DNA of 64,000 nt from JAMXLO01 sp037201625. GTDB lineage: Bacteria; Pseudomonadota; Alphaproteobacteria; Acetobacterales; Acetobacteraceae. The stretch lies in NCBI GenBank assembly GCA_037201625.1, contig JBBCGR010000004.1:372001-436000 (forward strand), read 5' to 3'. Numbering within the stretch: the stretch's first letter is position 1; every line of letters starts with the position of its first letter. This document shows positions 55,081 through 63,695 of the stretch, one piece after another. A program made the position numbers and the translations under genes. Under the pieces are notes generated by a model. That model made no database searches. It was not told the origin of the DNA and saw only the letters and a program-made list of their open reading frames with translations.

Positions 55081-55746
55081 TTACTGGCGCCGGCTCATTA
55101 CCCGGTCCCACGTCGACCGACTATCGTTGGCGGCAGAACGCGAGCCACGCATGCCGATCTTGGCGAACGCCGCATCCCAGGCGGACGCGATGGCCACCGC
55201 ACCTTGGCCCGGCTGCGGAGCGGCTCCGGCGCCGACCGGCGGCTGCGGCACTCCAGCCATCCGCGCATCGAGGCCGCCGGCACCCTTCGGCATCGCCTCC
55301 AGCATGGCCAGGACCTGCTGCCGCGGCATCGCCGTCTGCAGCGCGAGATACATGGCGACCCCGGGGTTCTTCGCAGCGTGCGGCGATGTCAGGACGGCGC
55401 GGCAGCGCGCACGCTCGCGGCGACGGGCGGCGGCCTTCTTGCCCTTGCCGGCCATCTCCTCTTCGTCGTCGTCTTTTTCGACGTCGTCGTCTTCGCCTTC
55501 CTCGCCCTCCTCGATTTCCGCCGCGGGCGCTGCCGCAGCGCTGGGCGCGCCGGCGATAGCAGCGGGCGGATCGGCGGCGACAGCCTCGGAACCGGCCTCA
55601 GCCTGCGTCTCAGCCTCGGCAGCATCCGTGACCATCGCCACCGTCGGCGCGGGCGTGGCGGGCTTGCCAGCGGCCGTGAAGCGGCCAAGTCCGACCAGAT
55701 GGGCGACCGAACTCGCTCCGGACAGCAGTTGCGAGCGCATCAACAT
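55081..55746 (-). CDS. Capsid scaffold-like phage protein (221 aa)
   Basis: Starts MLMRSQLLSGASSVAHLVGL. A highly charged centre (EEGEEGEDDDVEKDDDEEEM, then KGKKAAARRRERARC) is flanked by Ala/Pro-rich parts. It lies directly after the S49 protease, where lambda has the Nu3 scaffold, and helical charged scaffold proteins often show such composition. ATG 55746 has AAGGGA eight bases upstream and is therefore chosen over a longer frame. The role is an inference from order and composition. Confidence 0.55.
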   Translation of the reverse strand: MLMRSQLLSGASSVAHLVGLGRFTAAGKPATPAPTVAMVTDAAEAETQAEAGSEAVAADPPAAIAGAPSAAAAPAAEIEEGEEGEDDDVEKDDDEEEMAGKGKKAAARRRERARCRAVLTSPHAAKNPGVAMYLALQTAMPRQQVLAMLEAMPKGAGGLDARMAGVPQPPVGAGAAPQPGQGAVAIASAWDAAFAKIGMRGSRSAANDSRSTWDRVMSRRQ

Positions 55747-55759
55747 GCGAAAATCCCTT

Positions 55760-56617
55760 TCATGCGAGGTCGGCGAACAAGGCCCGGAGCGCCTCGTCCG
55801 GCGCCTCGACGGCATCGGCGAGACCGAGCGCCACCCCGGCAGGCCCAAGGAAGGTCGCCGCCTCGGTCTTGCTGATCGCGGAGACCGAAAGGCCCCGATT
55901 GCGCGCGACAGTTTCAACGAACAGCGTGCCGGCCGCGTCGACATCCGCCTGGATGGCAGCGCGAGCCGAGCGCGACAGCGGCTCGTATTGGTTGCCCTCG
56001 AATTTCCGTACGCCGAATCGGATCATCGTCACGGTGGCGCCGGCCTCCGTGAGGGCACGGCTCCAGTCGACGTGCATGCACACCACGCCAATCGACCCGA
56101 CGCCGCCGGTGCGCGGCACCGAGATGCGGTCCGCGGCCGACGCAATCGCGTAGGCGGCAGAGAACGCGACCTCGGTCAGGATCGCCCGAATAGGCTTGAT
56201 CCTGCGTCCCGCGACGATCGTGTCGACCAAGTCGAACAGGCCGGAGCACTCGCCACCGGGGCTGTCGATGTCCAGCACGATCGCGCGCACCGCATCGTCC
56301 GTTAGAGCGGTGAGAAAGTTGACCCGGATCCCGTCGTAGCCGGTCATGCCGGAATACGGGCAGAGCGTTCCCAGCTTGGCGACCAGCGTGCCTTCGACCG
56401 GGATGATCGCCACACCGCCAAGCACCTCGTAGCCGCGCACCGGCGCCGGCTCATCGTCCATCATCGGCATGAGCGCGACCGGACGGCCCGCCTCGCCGAA
56501 CAGATGCGAGACCCTGAGCCGTTCGGCCAGAGCGGCAATGATCATCTCCGCCTTGCCCGGATGTATCGCCAGCGGCACGTTGAACACGCGTTGCGCCAGA
56601 TGCGGGAAGCGCATCAT
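55760..56617 (-). CDS. S49-family head maturation protease (lambda gpC-like, 285 aa)
   Basis: An SppA/ClpP-fold protease. VLDIDSPGGECSGLFDLVD (residues 114-132) forms the oxyanion region and Ser153 in TEVAFSAAYAIASAADRI is the likely nucleophile. The segment IRFGVRKFEGNQYEPLS supplies the Lys block. It trims capsid proteins during assembly. ATG 56617 overlaps the portal stop (TAATG), which fixes the start against longer frames. Confidence 0.88.
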   Translation of the reverse strand: MMRFPHLAQRVFNVPLAIHPGKAEMIIAALAERLRVSHLFGEAGRPVALMPMMDDEPAPVRGYEVLGGVAIIPVEGTLVAKLGTLCPYSGMTGYDGIRVNFLTALTDDAVRAIVLDIDSPGGECSGLFDLVDTIVAGRRIKPIRAILTEVAFSAAYAIASAADRISVPRTGGVGSIGVVCMHVDWSRALTEAGATVTMIRFGVRKFEGNQYEPLSRSARAAIQADVDAAGTLFVETVARNRGLSVSAISKTEAATFLGPAGVALGLADAVEAPDEALRALFADLA

Positions 56618-58308
56618 TACACCGGCTGCGGGCGGGTTTCGGTGTGCGAGGCAGGCTCCTCGGCCGCGCCCCATTGCGGCAGCTTCAGGCCCTTCCGTTT
56701 GAACATCGCCACCTCGACGGCGCGCTGCTCGATCATTTCGCGCCAGTCGGCGCCGTTCATCTCGGCGCACGCCTGCTCCAACGTGGAAAAGCCGGCATCA
56801 AGGCCGAGCACCTCGCCCTGACGTTCTTTCACCGGGTCGATCCAGCCGCGGCCCGGCCCGATCCATCGGCAGCGCATGTAGGCGGCCCGGCCACCGGCGA
56901 AGGAAGGCGCGCCAGCCGGCAGCGGCACGCGGCCCTTATCGAATTCCTCCTCCAACCAGGCGCCATAGACCGGCGTGGCAAAGCCGATGGAGAAATCCGC
57001 CCGCCTACGCGCGAGCGTCTTCCATGCGTCGAGCAACTCGGCCCGTGCCGACGAATAGTTGGTGCGCGACCAGTCCTGCGAGACCTGTGCAGCAGACAAG
57101 CCAAGCGATGCGGCGACGTTCCGCAGCATGGCGTGCTCGAAATCGCTGAAATTGCCGCCCGGACGCGACGCGGACACCGTCTTGATGTCCTCGCCCGGCG
57201 CCATGGTTGGGAGCCGAACCCCACCCAAGGTGAGACCCTTCGCGCGATGGAAGTCAGCCCGCAGCGCCTGATAAGCCGAGATTTCGGGGTCATCGGGATC
57301 TTGCAGGGCGTTCGAGACCTGCCCCTGGTCGAACGGCGACGTGATGAAGGTGCCGAACACCGTCTGCAGGATCGCCTGCTGCAACTCGGCGCCGTCGTAT
57401 TTCGTCAGCATCTTGAGCCGCGCCAGGATCGGGTTCAGCACGGACAGGCCACGGTGCTGCCCGGCCCGTTCGCGATCAAAGTCATGGACCACGATGGGCC
57501 GTCCCCAGGCGGTCTCGCGCGGCACCCGATCCCAGATCATACTCTCGGCCGCCTCGTACCAGTCGGACGGGTAGGCCCGGCGGATGTGGTAGGCGATCGG
57601 CGCGCCGAGACCGTCGATCTCGACCCCACCCCGCAAGTTCGCAGTATCCACCTGCTGGTTCGGGTTCGACAGCCTATCGGGATCGACGATTTGCAGGGTG
57701 GTGGCGTTGCGCGCGCCGTACTCGCCGACGAACTCCGGCAGGTAGAGCAATACGCCCAGGCCCTCGCCATCGATCACCTTGTGGGTGAGCGCCAGATGGA
57801 ACATCTGCACCATCGTCTGCGAGCGCGTGGCGTCGCAGTAGCGCGCCGGATCGTCGGCATACATGCGCCAACCGGCCTCGACCACTTCGGCGAATTCGTC
57901 GGCCCAGACTGCATCGAACGCCTTGTCGATCGCTGCGAGTGCCAGGAAGTCCGGCTTGGCGACTAGCCGAAACTGCGCCCCGATGGCGTTGTCGACGATG
58001 CGGTTGGTGGCGCCGGTGCCCCAGCCGTCGTTCCTCACCAGGTCGCGCGAGCGGCCGACCATGCGGTCGCGATCGCGGTTGATTTCGTGATCCGGCGAGC
58101 GCAGCAGCGGGAACCAGGCGCCAAGTTCCTGCGAAAACATGTCCGCCGAATCGTAGGCGAACGGAACCGAGCCGCTGATGCGATAGCGGCCATCCTCCTC
58201 CATCGACAGCAGGCCCCGCAGCCGCGCGCGCATGATCGTCGAGGCAGGCACCGGCATGCCAGCGGAGTCGAGCAACCGCGATGGTGACCCGGGCACGGTG
58301 CTGCTCAT
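56617..58308 (-). CDS. Portal protein (lambda gpB family, 563 aa)
   Basis: A lambda-type portal. RDLVRNDGWGTGATNRIVDN and DFAHKVIDGEG-like core (MFHLALTHKVIDGEGLGVLL), HVFDRERAGQHRGLSVLNPI and LQDPDDPEISAYQALRAD-type blocks fit the family. The C-terminus passes through a helical region into a Pro-rich tail. The start overlaps the gpW stop by 4 bases. It is the dodecameric gate through which DNA enters the head. Confidence 0.88.
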   Translation of the reverse strand: MSSTVPGSPSRLLDSAGMPVPASTIMRARLRGLLSMEEDGRYRISGSVPFAYDSADMFSQELGAWFPLLRSPDHEINRDRDRMVGRSRDLVRNDGWGTGATNRIVDNAIGAQFRLVAKPDFLALAAIDKAFDAVWADEFAEVVEAGWRMYADDPARYCDATRSQTMVQMFHLALTHKVIDGEGLGVLLYLPEFVGEYGARNATTLQIVDPDRLSNPNQQVDTANLRGGVEIDGLGAPIAYHIRRAYPSDWYEAAESMIWDRVPRETAWGRPIVVHDFDRERAGQHRGLSVLNPILARLKMLTKYDGAELQQAILQTVFGTFITSPFDQGQVSNALQDPDDPEISAYQALRADFHRAKGLTLGGVRLPTMAPGEDIKTVSASRPGGNFSDFEHAMLRNVAASLGLSAAQVSQDWSRTNYSSARAELLDAWKTLARRRADFSIGFATPVYGAWLEEEFDKGRVPLPAGAPSFAGGRAAYMRCRWIGPGRGWIDPVKERQGEVLGLDAGFSTLEQACAEMNGADWREMIEQRAVEVAMFKRKGLKLPQWGAAEEPASHTETRPQPV

Positions 58309-58610
58309 CGGCCGAACCGCACGGCAATTGGACGGCGACCGCCACTCAAACCGAGCGCCTGCTGCAATTGCTGAATCCAGGCGGCAAGTTGGCCAGGGTT
58401 CGTGCTGCGGCTGAAGGTAACCGACTTCTGCCCATCACCCTGGCCATACGTCACGGTCTGCGGATTGTTGCTGACCATCATCTGCTGGTAGGCGGTCTGC
58501 GCCTCGGACAGCCACTGCCGCAGCAAGGCCGGGTCGACACCGGTCAGCACAGCGGGCGTGATGGAGACGCCGGCCGTCCAAGGCGGCAGAACGGTAACCT
58601 GATCCGACAT
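58305..58610 (-). CDS. Head-tail joining protein (gpW-like, 101 aa)
   Basis: A small protein between terminase and portal, the fixed place of lambda W. The core (WLSEAQTAYQQMMVSNNPQT, VTYGQGDGQKSVTF, QLAAWIQQLQQALGLSGG) matches the gpW family. It closes the DNA-filled head before tail joining. The ATG lies 14 bases after the terminase stop, and the gene overlaps the portal gene by 4 bases. Confidence 0.8.
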   Translation of the reverse strand: MSDQVTVLPPWTAGVSITPAVLTGVDPALLRQWLSEAQTAYQQMMVSNNPQTVTYGQGDGQKSVTFSRSTNPGQLAAWIQQLQQALGLSGGRRPIAVRFGR

Positions 58611-58624
58611 GCTTTCTCCCTTGA

Positions 58625-60631
58625 TCAGGCCAACCGATGGCCGATGGAGCCGCGTGTTCGCGGCGCCGGCATCGCGGTGCCCGACGTGCGCAGCTCCAGC
58701 GAGGGCGCCGGGGTGCCAGGCCGGCGGATATCGGGCATGGGTCGTTCTGCCGGTGGCGGAGGCATGTCTTCGTCGATAGGCACTGCAACGCGCCGCGCTT
58801 TGCGCTGCCAGAAACGATCGCCGTAGCGATCAGCCCCGAGCATCGAGAGCGCAGCCCGCGCGTACACCGCCAAGTCGAGTTGCTCGTTCCTGTCTCGCAG
58901 TTTGCGCCATTCCTGGCGCGGAAAGCCGCGGCGATCCTTCACCGTCACAAGCTGCTCGGCGACAAGCTGCTTCACCGCCTCCGGCTCCAGGCCGGCGGGA
59001 AGGTGAACCCAGCCAGGCGGATAGCCAACGCCGTCGCCCCGGGTGAGCCACAAGCGTCGATACAGGTCGACCTTGAACGTCGAGACCGCCACCGTCCAAA
59101 GCCGCAGACCACGTCGCAACTTGCGGCCGTTCTCCAGCACATCGACCAGCGTCGGCCCGGTCACCGGCGCGGCCCGGTTCCAACTCTCGGCGCCCTTCAG
59201 CGCCATGAAGCGATTGTCCCGTAAGCGCCGCACCTGCGTATAGACAGCTGTGGTGTGCGCGCCGCCGGTGTCGATGCCGATCCGCTCGATGCGCTGCGTC
59301 CCGCCGCCTTCGGCTGGCAGGTCCTCGGCGAGATAGTCCGCCAGCGCATCCCAGGTCGCGGCCGCGCCCGGATGGCCCATGAACACCCGCGTGTCGACAA
59401 GCCAGGACTCGTAGCCCGCACCCCATGCCCAGACCGCCAGCTCCAGGCGATCGTTCTGGTTATCGACGCCGGCAGTGAGCGCAACGGCCGCGGCGGGCAC
59501 TACGCCCATCGGAAATGGCTCACGTCGCTCGATCAGCCGCTCCCAATCAGGCGCCTCGCCTGCCTCCTGCCAGGGCAGACCGAGAGCGGTGTTGCGCCAA
59601 ACCTTCAGCCGCTCCGGCTTGCCACGCGCTTCGAGGAAGTCGCCGACTGTCTGCGCCAGCCGACGCCACGGCGAGTAGAGTTCCGAGAGCTGGAAGCCGG
59701 CGATGCCGCGGAACGCAGCACCAGCGACCCAATGCCCACGACGCACCGCCGCCCAACGCTGCTGATCAGACCAACCGATATCGCACTCGACGCAATAGTA
59801 GAGCGCCGTCGAGACGTCATCCGCTTCCCAGCGGACCCGCTCCCACTCCAGCCGCTGGAACACGCCGCAGTGCGGGCACGGCACATGGAAACGCCGCTGA
59901 TCACTCTCCTCGTAGGCCGCCGCGATGCGCGACGTGCCAACGATGGTCGGGCTGGAAATCTCCACGATCTTGCGATTCCAGAAGGTGCCCGTTCGTTTCC
60001 GCGCGAGCGCCACCGGATCGCCCTCGGTGCCGGCGGATGCTGGGTAGCGATCGACCTCGTCGCAGAACAGCAATCGGATCGGCCGCGAGGCCAGCGACGC
60101 CGGCGAATTCGCTCCCGCCATGGTCACGTGACCGCCGGCGAACGATTTGTGCAGCAGCGTGTTGCCGGAATCCCTCGCCCGCGGATCGGCCACCCTGCCG
60201 CGCAGCGCCGGCGTATCGCGCAGCATCGGCGCGAGGCGATCCTTCGACCAGGTCTCCGCCATCTCGATCGTTGGCTGCAGGATCAGGCACGGCGCCGGAT
60301 CGTGGTGCATGTGATAGCCAACGGCGTTCAGCAGGCACTCAGACTTGCCAGTCTGCGACGCGAACATTCCGACCACGCGCTCCACCGCGGCATCGCAGAT
60401 CGCGTCCATGATGTCGCGCTGATACGCCGCGCGATCGGTGCTCCACTGCCCCGGTTCAGCCGAGGCCTCCGGGCTCAACACTCGGTTGATGTCAGCCCAT
60501 TGCGAGATCGTCAGCCGTGGCGGCGGTCGCAGTATCTTCAGGCTCGTCCGCACGCTCTGCAGCAGCGCCGCCGGCCCCGTCAGCATCAACGGCATAGACG
60601 GGGATTCGAGCAAGCTCGGTGAGAAGGTCAT
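58625..60631 (-). CDS. Terminase large subunit (lambda GpA family, 668 aa)
   Basis: The packaging ATPase-nuclease. The N-terminal ISQWADINRVLSPEASAEPG is a GpA hallmark. The ATPase has Walker A SQTGKS (residues 92-97) and Walker B LLFCDEVDRYP (DEVD 191-194). A zinc pair (CPHCG and CVECD) follows. The nuclease half has AGVDNQNDRLELAVWAWGAG and IGIDTGGAHTTAVY. The first start overlaps the Nu1-like gene by 140 bases; a later start (60595 or 60586) is possible. Confidence 0.92.
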   Translation of the reverse strand: MTFSPSLLESPSMPLMLTGPAALLQSVRTSLKILRPPPRLTISQWADINRVLSPEASAEPGQWSTDRAAYQRDIMDAICDAAVERVVGMFASQTGKSECLLNAVGYHMHHDPAPCLILQPTIEMAETWSKDRLAPMLRDTPALRGRVADPRARDSGNTLLHKSFAGGHVTMAGANSPASLASRPIRLLFCDEVDRYPASAGTEGDPVALARKRTGTFWNRKIVEISSPTIVGTSRIAAAYEESDQRRFHVPCPHCGVFQRLEWERVRWEADDVSTALYYCVECDIGWSDQQRWAAVRRGHWVAGAAFRGIAGFQLSELYSPWRRLAQTVGDFLEARGKPERLKVWRNTALGLPWQEAGEAPDWERLIERREPFPMGVVPAAAVALTAGVDNQNDRLELAVWAWGAGYESWLVDTRVFMGHPGAAATWDALADYLAEDLPAEGGGTQRIERIGIDTGGAHTTAVYTQVRRLRDNRFMALKGAESWNRAAPVTGPTLVDVLENGRKLRRGLRLWTVAVSTFKVDLYRRLWLTRGDGVGYPPGWVHLPAGLEPEAVKQLVAEQLVTVKDRRGFPRQEWRKLRDRNEQLDLAVYARAALSMLGADRYGDRFWQRKARRVAVPIDEDMPPPPAERPMPDIRRPGTPAPSLELRTSGTAMPAPRTRGSIGHRLA

Positions 60632-61067
60632 GAACCGCCGTTGTCAGAACCGCAGAAGCCTCGGCCAACGTTGGTGCCGCGTGCATCACGGGTGCAGCCT
60701 TGGCAGGCAGTGCGAGAATGCGCATGCGCAGCGCGACAAGCACTCGCTCCCATGCCGCCTCCACCGCCGCCCGCCGGAGTACCGTGCCGTCGAGCAGGTC
60801 CGCCTCGGCCTCCGCCATGCGCGCACGGGCCTTGACCATCCGACCCTTGGCATTCGCCAGGTTCTCGTCGCCAGTCATGTCGCCGCCGATCGTCCGATCG
60901 CGGAGGTAGCGGATGTAGGCTTGCACCACCGGCACGAGTTCGTAGCGCCCGCGTTCGGATTTCGGGATGACACCACGCTGCGCGAGACCAGACACGTTGC
61001 GCTCGGTCATTAATAGCAGCTTCGCCATCGTGCCGACCGGATAGGTGGCACCGGTCGAGCCGCTCAC
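60492..61067 (-). CDS. Nu1-like terminase small subunit (191 aa)
   Basis: A winged-helix DNA-binding start (MAKLLLMTERNVSGLAQRGV, IPKSERGRYELVPVVQAYIR) characteristic of lambda Nu1-type proteins. A helical segment with KGRMVKARARMAEAEADLLD follows, and then a helical dimer region. The Ala/Asp-rich tail (AVDADGAGGAAAERADEP) is probably disordered. It recognises the packaging site together with GpA. The start overlaps the P27-type gene by 4 bases. Confidence 0.8.
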   Translation of the reverse strand: MSGSTGATYPVGTMAKLLLMTERNVSGLAQRGVIPKSERGRYELVPVVQAYIRYLRDRTIGGDMTGDENLANAKGRMVKARARMAEAEADLLDGTVLRRAAVEAAWERVLVALRMRILALPAKAAPVMHAAPTLAEASAVLTTAVHDLLTELARIPVYAVDADGAGGAAAERADEPEDTATAATADDLAMG

Positions 61068-61525
61068 TCGCCGTGCCCGGTTTCAACGGCCTCGCCCTCG
61101 ACGTCGATCGCGCCGTCAAACTGGCCGAGCCGCAGCGTTCCGAGTTCGCCATCCACCACACCAGGCGGAGGAAGCAACGGTGCACGCGAGACCTTGGCAC
61201 GCGACGTGGGCGTCATGCCCAGCACATCGGCGAGCCGCGCCACCTGCAGCTCCGCCTCCTGCGCCACCTTGCGGTAGGGGTTGTGCGTCGGAATGCCGGT
61301 GCGCGGCGCCGGCACGATCGCGCCGTGCTCGGCAACGTGCGCCCGCGCCCGCTTCGCCTCGACAAACGACAGCACGTAGATACGCACGACATCGCCATAC
61401 TCGCCGATCGGCGCACCCCGCGCGCGCAACAGCGCCAGCACCTCGTCCCATTTCCTCGCGTGCTCAGCATCGAAGTCGTCAGGCATCACCGGATCGCCAG
61501 CGCCCGGAACGATGAACGCACTCAT
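61064..61525 (-). CDS. P27-family terminase small subunit (153 aa)
   Basis: The family signature HNPYRKVAQEAELQVARLAD, followed by VLGMTPTSRAKV, is clear. P27 proteins normally pair with a different large terminase type. ATG 61525 is chosen because it overlaps the PLD-like stop by 4 bases; two more ATGs lie upstream in frame. It is directly followed by the Nu1-like gene, so the phage encodes two small-subunit-type proteins. Confidence 0.75.
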   Translation of the reverse strand: MSAFIVPGAGDPVMPDDFDAEHARKWDEVLALLRARGAPIGEYGDVVRIYVLSFVEAKRARAHVAEHGAIVPAPRTGIPTHNPYRKVAQEAELQVARLADVLGMTPTSRAKVSRAPLLPPPGVVDGELGTLRLGQFDGAIDVEGEAVETGHGE

Positions 61526-62211
61526 GGCCACCATTGCCGAAACTCCGGCGCCCAATCCGGCAGTGCAATCTCACCACCGGCAGCGAGGCCTTGCACCGCG
61601 TCGTGGTGGCGCAGCTTCTCGGCGGGTAGCGCCGGCGAGCGTTGCCAGATCTCCGCCATCACGTCATCGACCGTGGCGTAGATGGCAGGATCGTCGGACA
61701 CGTCGAACTGTTCGAACCGCGGGTTGGCATTCAGGTTCATCGATCCGCGCAGCGTCACCCGCCAGCCATCCTCGGTAGATACCAACACGATCTTTGCGTG
61801 GTTCTTGGTGACGCGGATGCAATCGAGGCCGAAGCGGTCCTGCAGGTCGCCGACCAGCGGCATGTCGCGCTGTGCGCCGGCCCAATCCATCAACATGCGA
61901 AAGCGCCTGATCCGACCGTCGGCGATGAAGGCAGACACCGCCTCGACCTCGTACTCGGCAATACACCACGTCCAGACCGCGACCTCGGCGGCACCGACCC
62001 GGTCGAGCATGGCCGCGACCAGGTCGATCATCGAGAACTGGCCCTTGGTCAGGCCGAAAATGTGCGATCCGCGAGTGAAATCGGCGAGCGCCGCTGCGGC
62101 GATATCGAGACAGACCCCAGCCCGCTGCTGTCGCCTCACCTGCGCTGGCGAGACACCGCGGACAAACAGGTCCGTCGGATCAAGCCGAGTGCGAAATCTC
62201 CGACGGTTCAT
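61522..62211 (-). CDS. Phospholipase-D-like phage protein (229 aa)
   Basis: The C-terminal half has a single HKD-like box, NHAKIVLVSTEDGWRVTLRG, followed by SMNLNANPRFEQFDV, the usual PLD-fold signature with G-S-x-N. Two HKD halves would come from a dimer. Some PLD-fold proteins of this size are nucleases; the role in a phage is unknown. It lies between methyltransferase and terminase genes and overlaps the P27-type gene by 4 bases. Confidence 0.7.
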   Translation of the reverse strand: MNRRRFRTRLDPTDLFVRGVSPAQVRRQQRAGVCLDIAAAALADFTRGSHIFGLTKGQFSMIDLVAAMLDRVGAAEVAVWTWCIAEYEVEAVSAFIADGRIRRFRMLMDWAGAQRDMPLVGDLQDRFGLDCIRVTKNHAKIVLVSTEDGWRVTLRGSMNLNANPRFEQFDVSDDPAIYATVDDVMAEIWQRSPALPAEKLRHHDAVQGLAAGGEIALPDWAPEFRQWWP

Positions 62212-62270
62212 GTAGGTACCTGCAACGTTTGCACGCCCGAGAGTTTACGCTCGCGACGTGTAACAACCGT

Positions 62271-63695
62271 TCACGCCGCGGCAGGCTCCTCAGCGCGAGC
62301 CGCAGCGACTTCGGCAAACGTGCCGCCACCGTCATCGAGCACCGCTTGGCCGCCGCTGAAGTTCTGCCATCGTTGCACAATCACGTCGCAGTAGGCCGGT
62401 GCGATCTCCAATGCGTAGCACCGCCTGGCGTGCTGTTCCGCGGCAATGATGGTCGAACCGGAGCCGCAGAACGGCTCGTAGAGCAGATCGCCAGCGTCGC
62501 TGAACGCGCGGATGATTTCGGCAGGCAGAGCCACAGGGAAAGGCGCCGGATGGTGCAGACCCTTGCCGATGTGGCCCTTGTGCCGCAGCACGCGCACGAC
62601 GCTCTCAGGCAGGTAAGTCAGCTCTTCGTCCGACACATTGAGCATGGCGTGGCCCAGCTCCTCGAGGCGCCGCAGCACCCGAACCACGCTGTCGGGAATC
62701 TTTCGTGGCTGCACCTCGCGGCCGGCATGCGTGAAATCCCGCACCACCCCGCTCTTGTCGCGCAATCCACCCTTGCCATGAACGTCACCCGCCCATACGG
62801 ACAACTTCGTTTTGCGGGGTTTCTCAGCCTGGCGGTTGAAATGGAAGATCCACTCATGCGATGGCGCCAGCCGACCGTTCCAATCACCCGGCAGTCCCGG
62901 CCCCTGGTCCCACACATACCAACCGAACCGACGCCAACCCTGGGAACGCATCCACTCGATCCAAGCATCCCAATAGGCAATCCACTCGCCCTCGTGGTGA
63001 ATCAGCCCCAGGTTCACCAGCACCTGCGCGTCGTTCCGCATCGGCAGCACCGCGAACACGCCCTGCATCAACAGATCCCAGTCACCGATTGACGATGTGT
63101 AGTCGCGCTGCTGACCGTACGGCGGCGACGTAAAGCAGAGATCAGCCGACGCGCCCGCCATCAACCGCGCCACCGTCGCCGGATCCGTGGCGTCGCCGCA
63201 GAGCACCCGGTGCAGACCGAGCGACCAGAGATCGCCAGGCCGCGTGATCGGCACCGCAGGCACCGCTGGCGTCTCGTCCGGGTCGGTGAGACCATCCGCT
63301 CCGATCAGCCGCAATTCTTCGAGTTCAACTCCATCGAACCCGGTGAGCGCGAGCTCGATACCCGCATGCGCCAGGTCGCCCAACTCCAGCGCCAGCAGCT
63401 CTCGATCCCAATCGGACTCCTCGTTCGTCCGGTTGTCTGCGATCCGGTAGGCCCGCGCCTGGTTCCCCGAGAGATCGGTCGCGATGTGCACTGGCACCTC
63501 GGCCATGCCGAGCAACCGCGCCGCGGCGAGCCGCGCATGTCCGACCACGACAACCATGTTCCGATCGACCACGATGGGCTGTCGCCAGCCGAACTCTCTG
63601 AGTGAGCCTGCGACCTTCGCGACGGCAGCCTCATGCCGGCGCGGATTGTGTTCATACGGCACGACCTGGCCGATCGGAACGAGTGCGACCTTCAC
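62271..63695 (-). CDS. DNA methyltransferase with ParB-like N-terminus (474 aa)
   Basis: The first ~120 residues are a ParB/Srx-like domain (EHNPRRHEAAVAKVAGSLRE, QPIVVDRNMVVVVGHARLAA). The methyltransferase part has motif IV TSPPYGQQRDY first and motif I EPFCGSGSTIIAA near the C-terminus, the beta-class order. TSPPY fits N4-cytosine or N6-adenine methylation. It may guard phage DNA against restriction. The ATG overlaps the stop of the upstream methylase by 4 bases. Confidence 0.88.
   Translation of the reverse strand: MKVALVPIGQVVPYEHNPRRHEAAVAKVAGSLREFGWRQPIVVDRNMVVVVGHARLAAARLLGMAEVPVHIATDLSGNQARAYRIADNRTNEESDWDRELLALELGDLAHAGIELALTGFDGVELEELRLIGADGLTDPDETPAVPAVPITRPGDLWSLGLHRVLCGDATDPATVARLMAGASADLCFTSPPYGQQRDYTSSIGDWDLLMQGVFAVLPMRNDAQVLVNLGLIHHEGEWIAYWDAWIEWMRSQGWRRFGWYVWDQGPGLPGDWNGRLAPSHEWIFHFNRQAEKPRKTKLSVWAGDVHGKGGLRDKSGVVRDFTHAGREVQPRKIPDSVVRVLRRLEELGHAMLNVSDEELTYLPESVVRVLRHKGHIGKGLHHPAPFPVALPAEIIRAFSDAGDLLYEPFCGSGSTIIAAEQHARRCYALEIAPAYCDVIVQRWQNFSGGQAVLDDGGGTFAEVAAARAEEPAAA

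Noticed and set aside
55061..56305. 414-codon + strand frame opposite the scaffold and protease genes
   Set aside because: Shadow frame; the minus strand has clear S49 motifs and tight gene overlaps.
59255..60622. 455-codon + strand frame opposite the terminase
   Set aside because: Shadow of the GpA gene, whose ATPase and nuclease motifs are on the minus strand.
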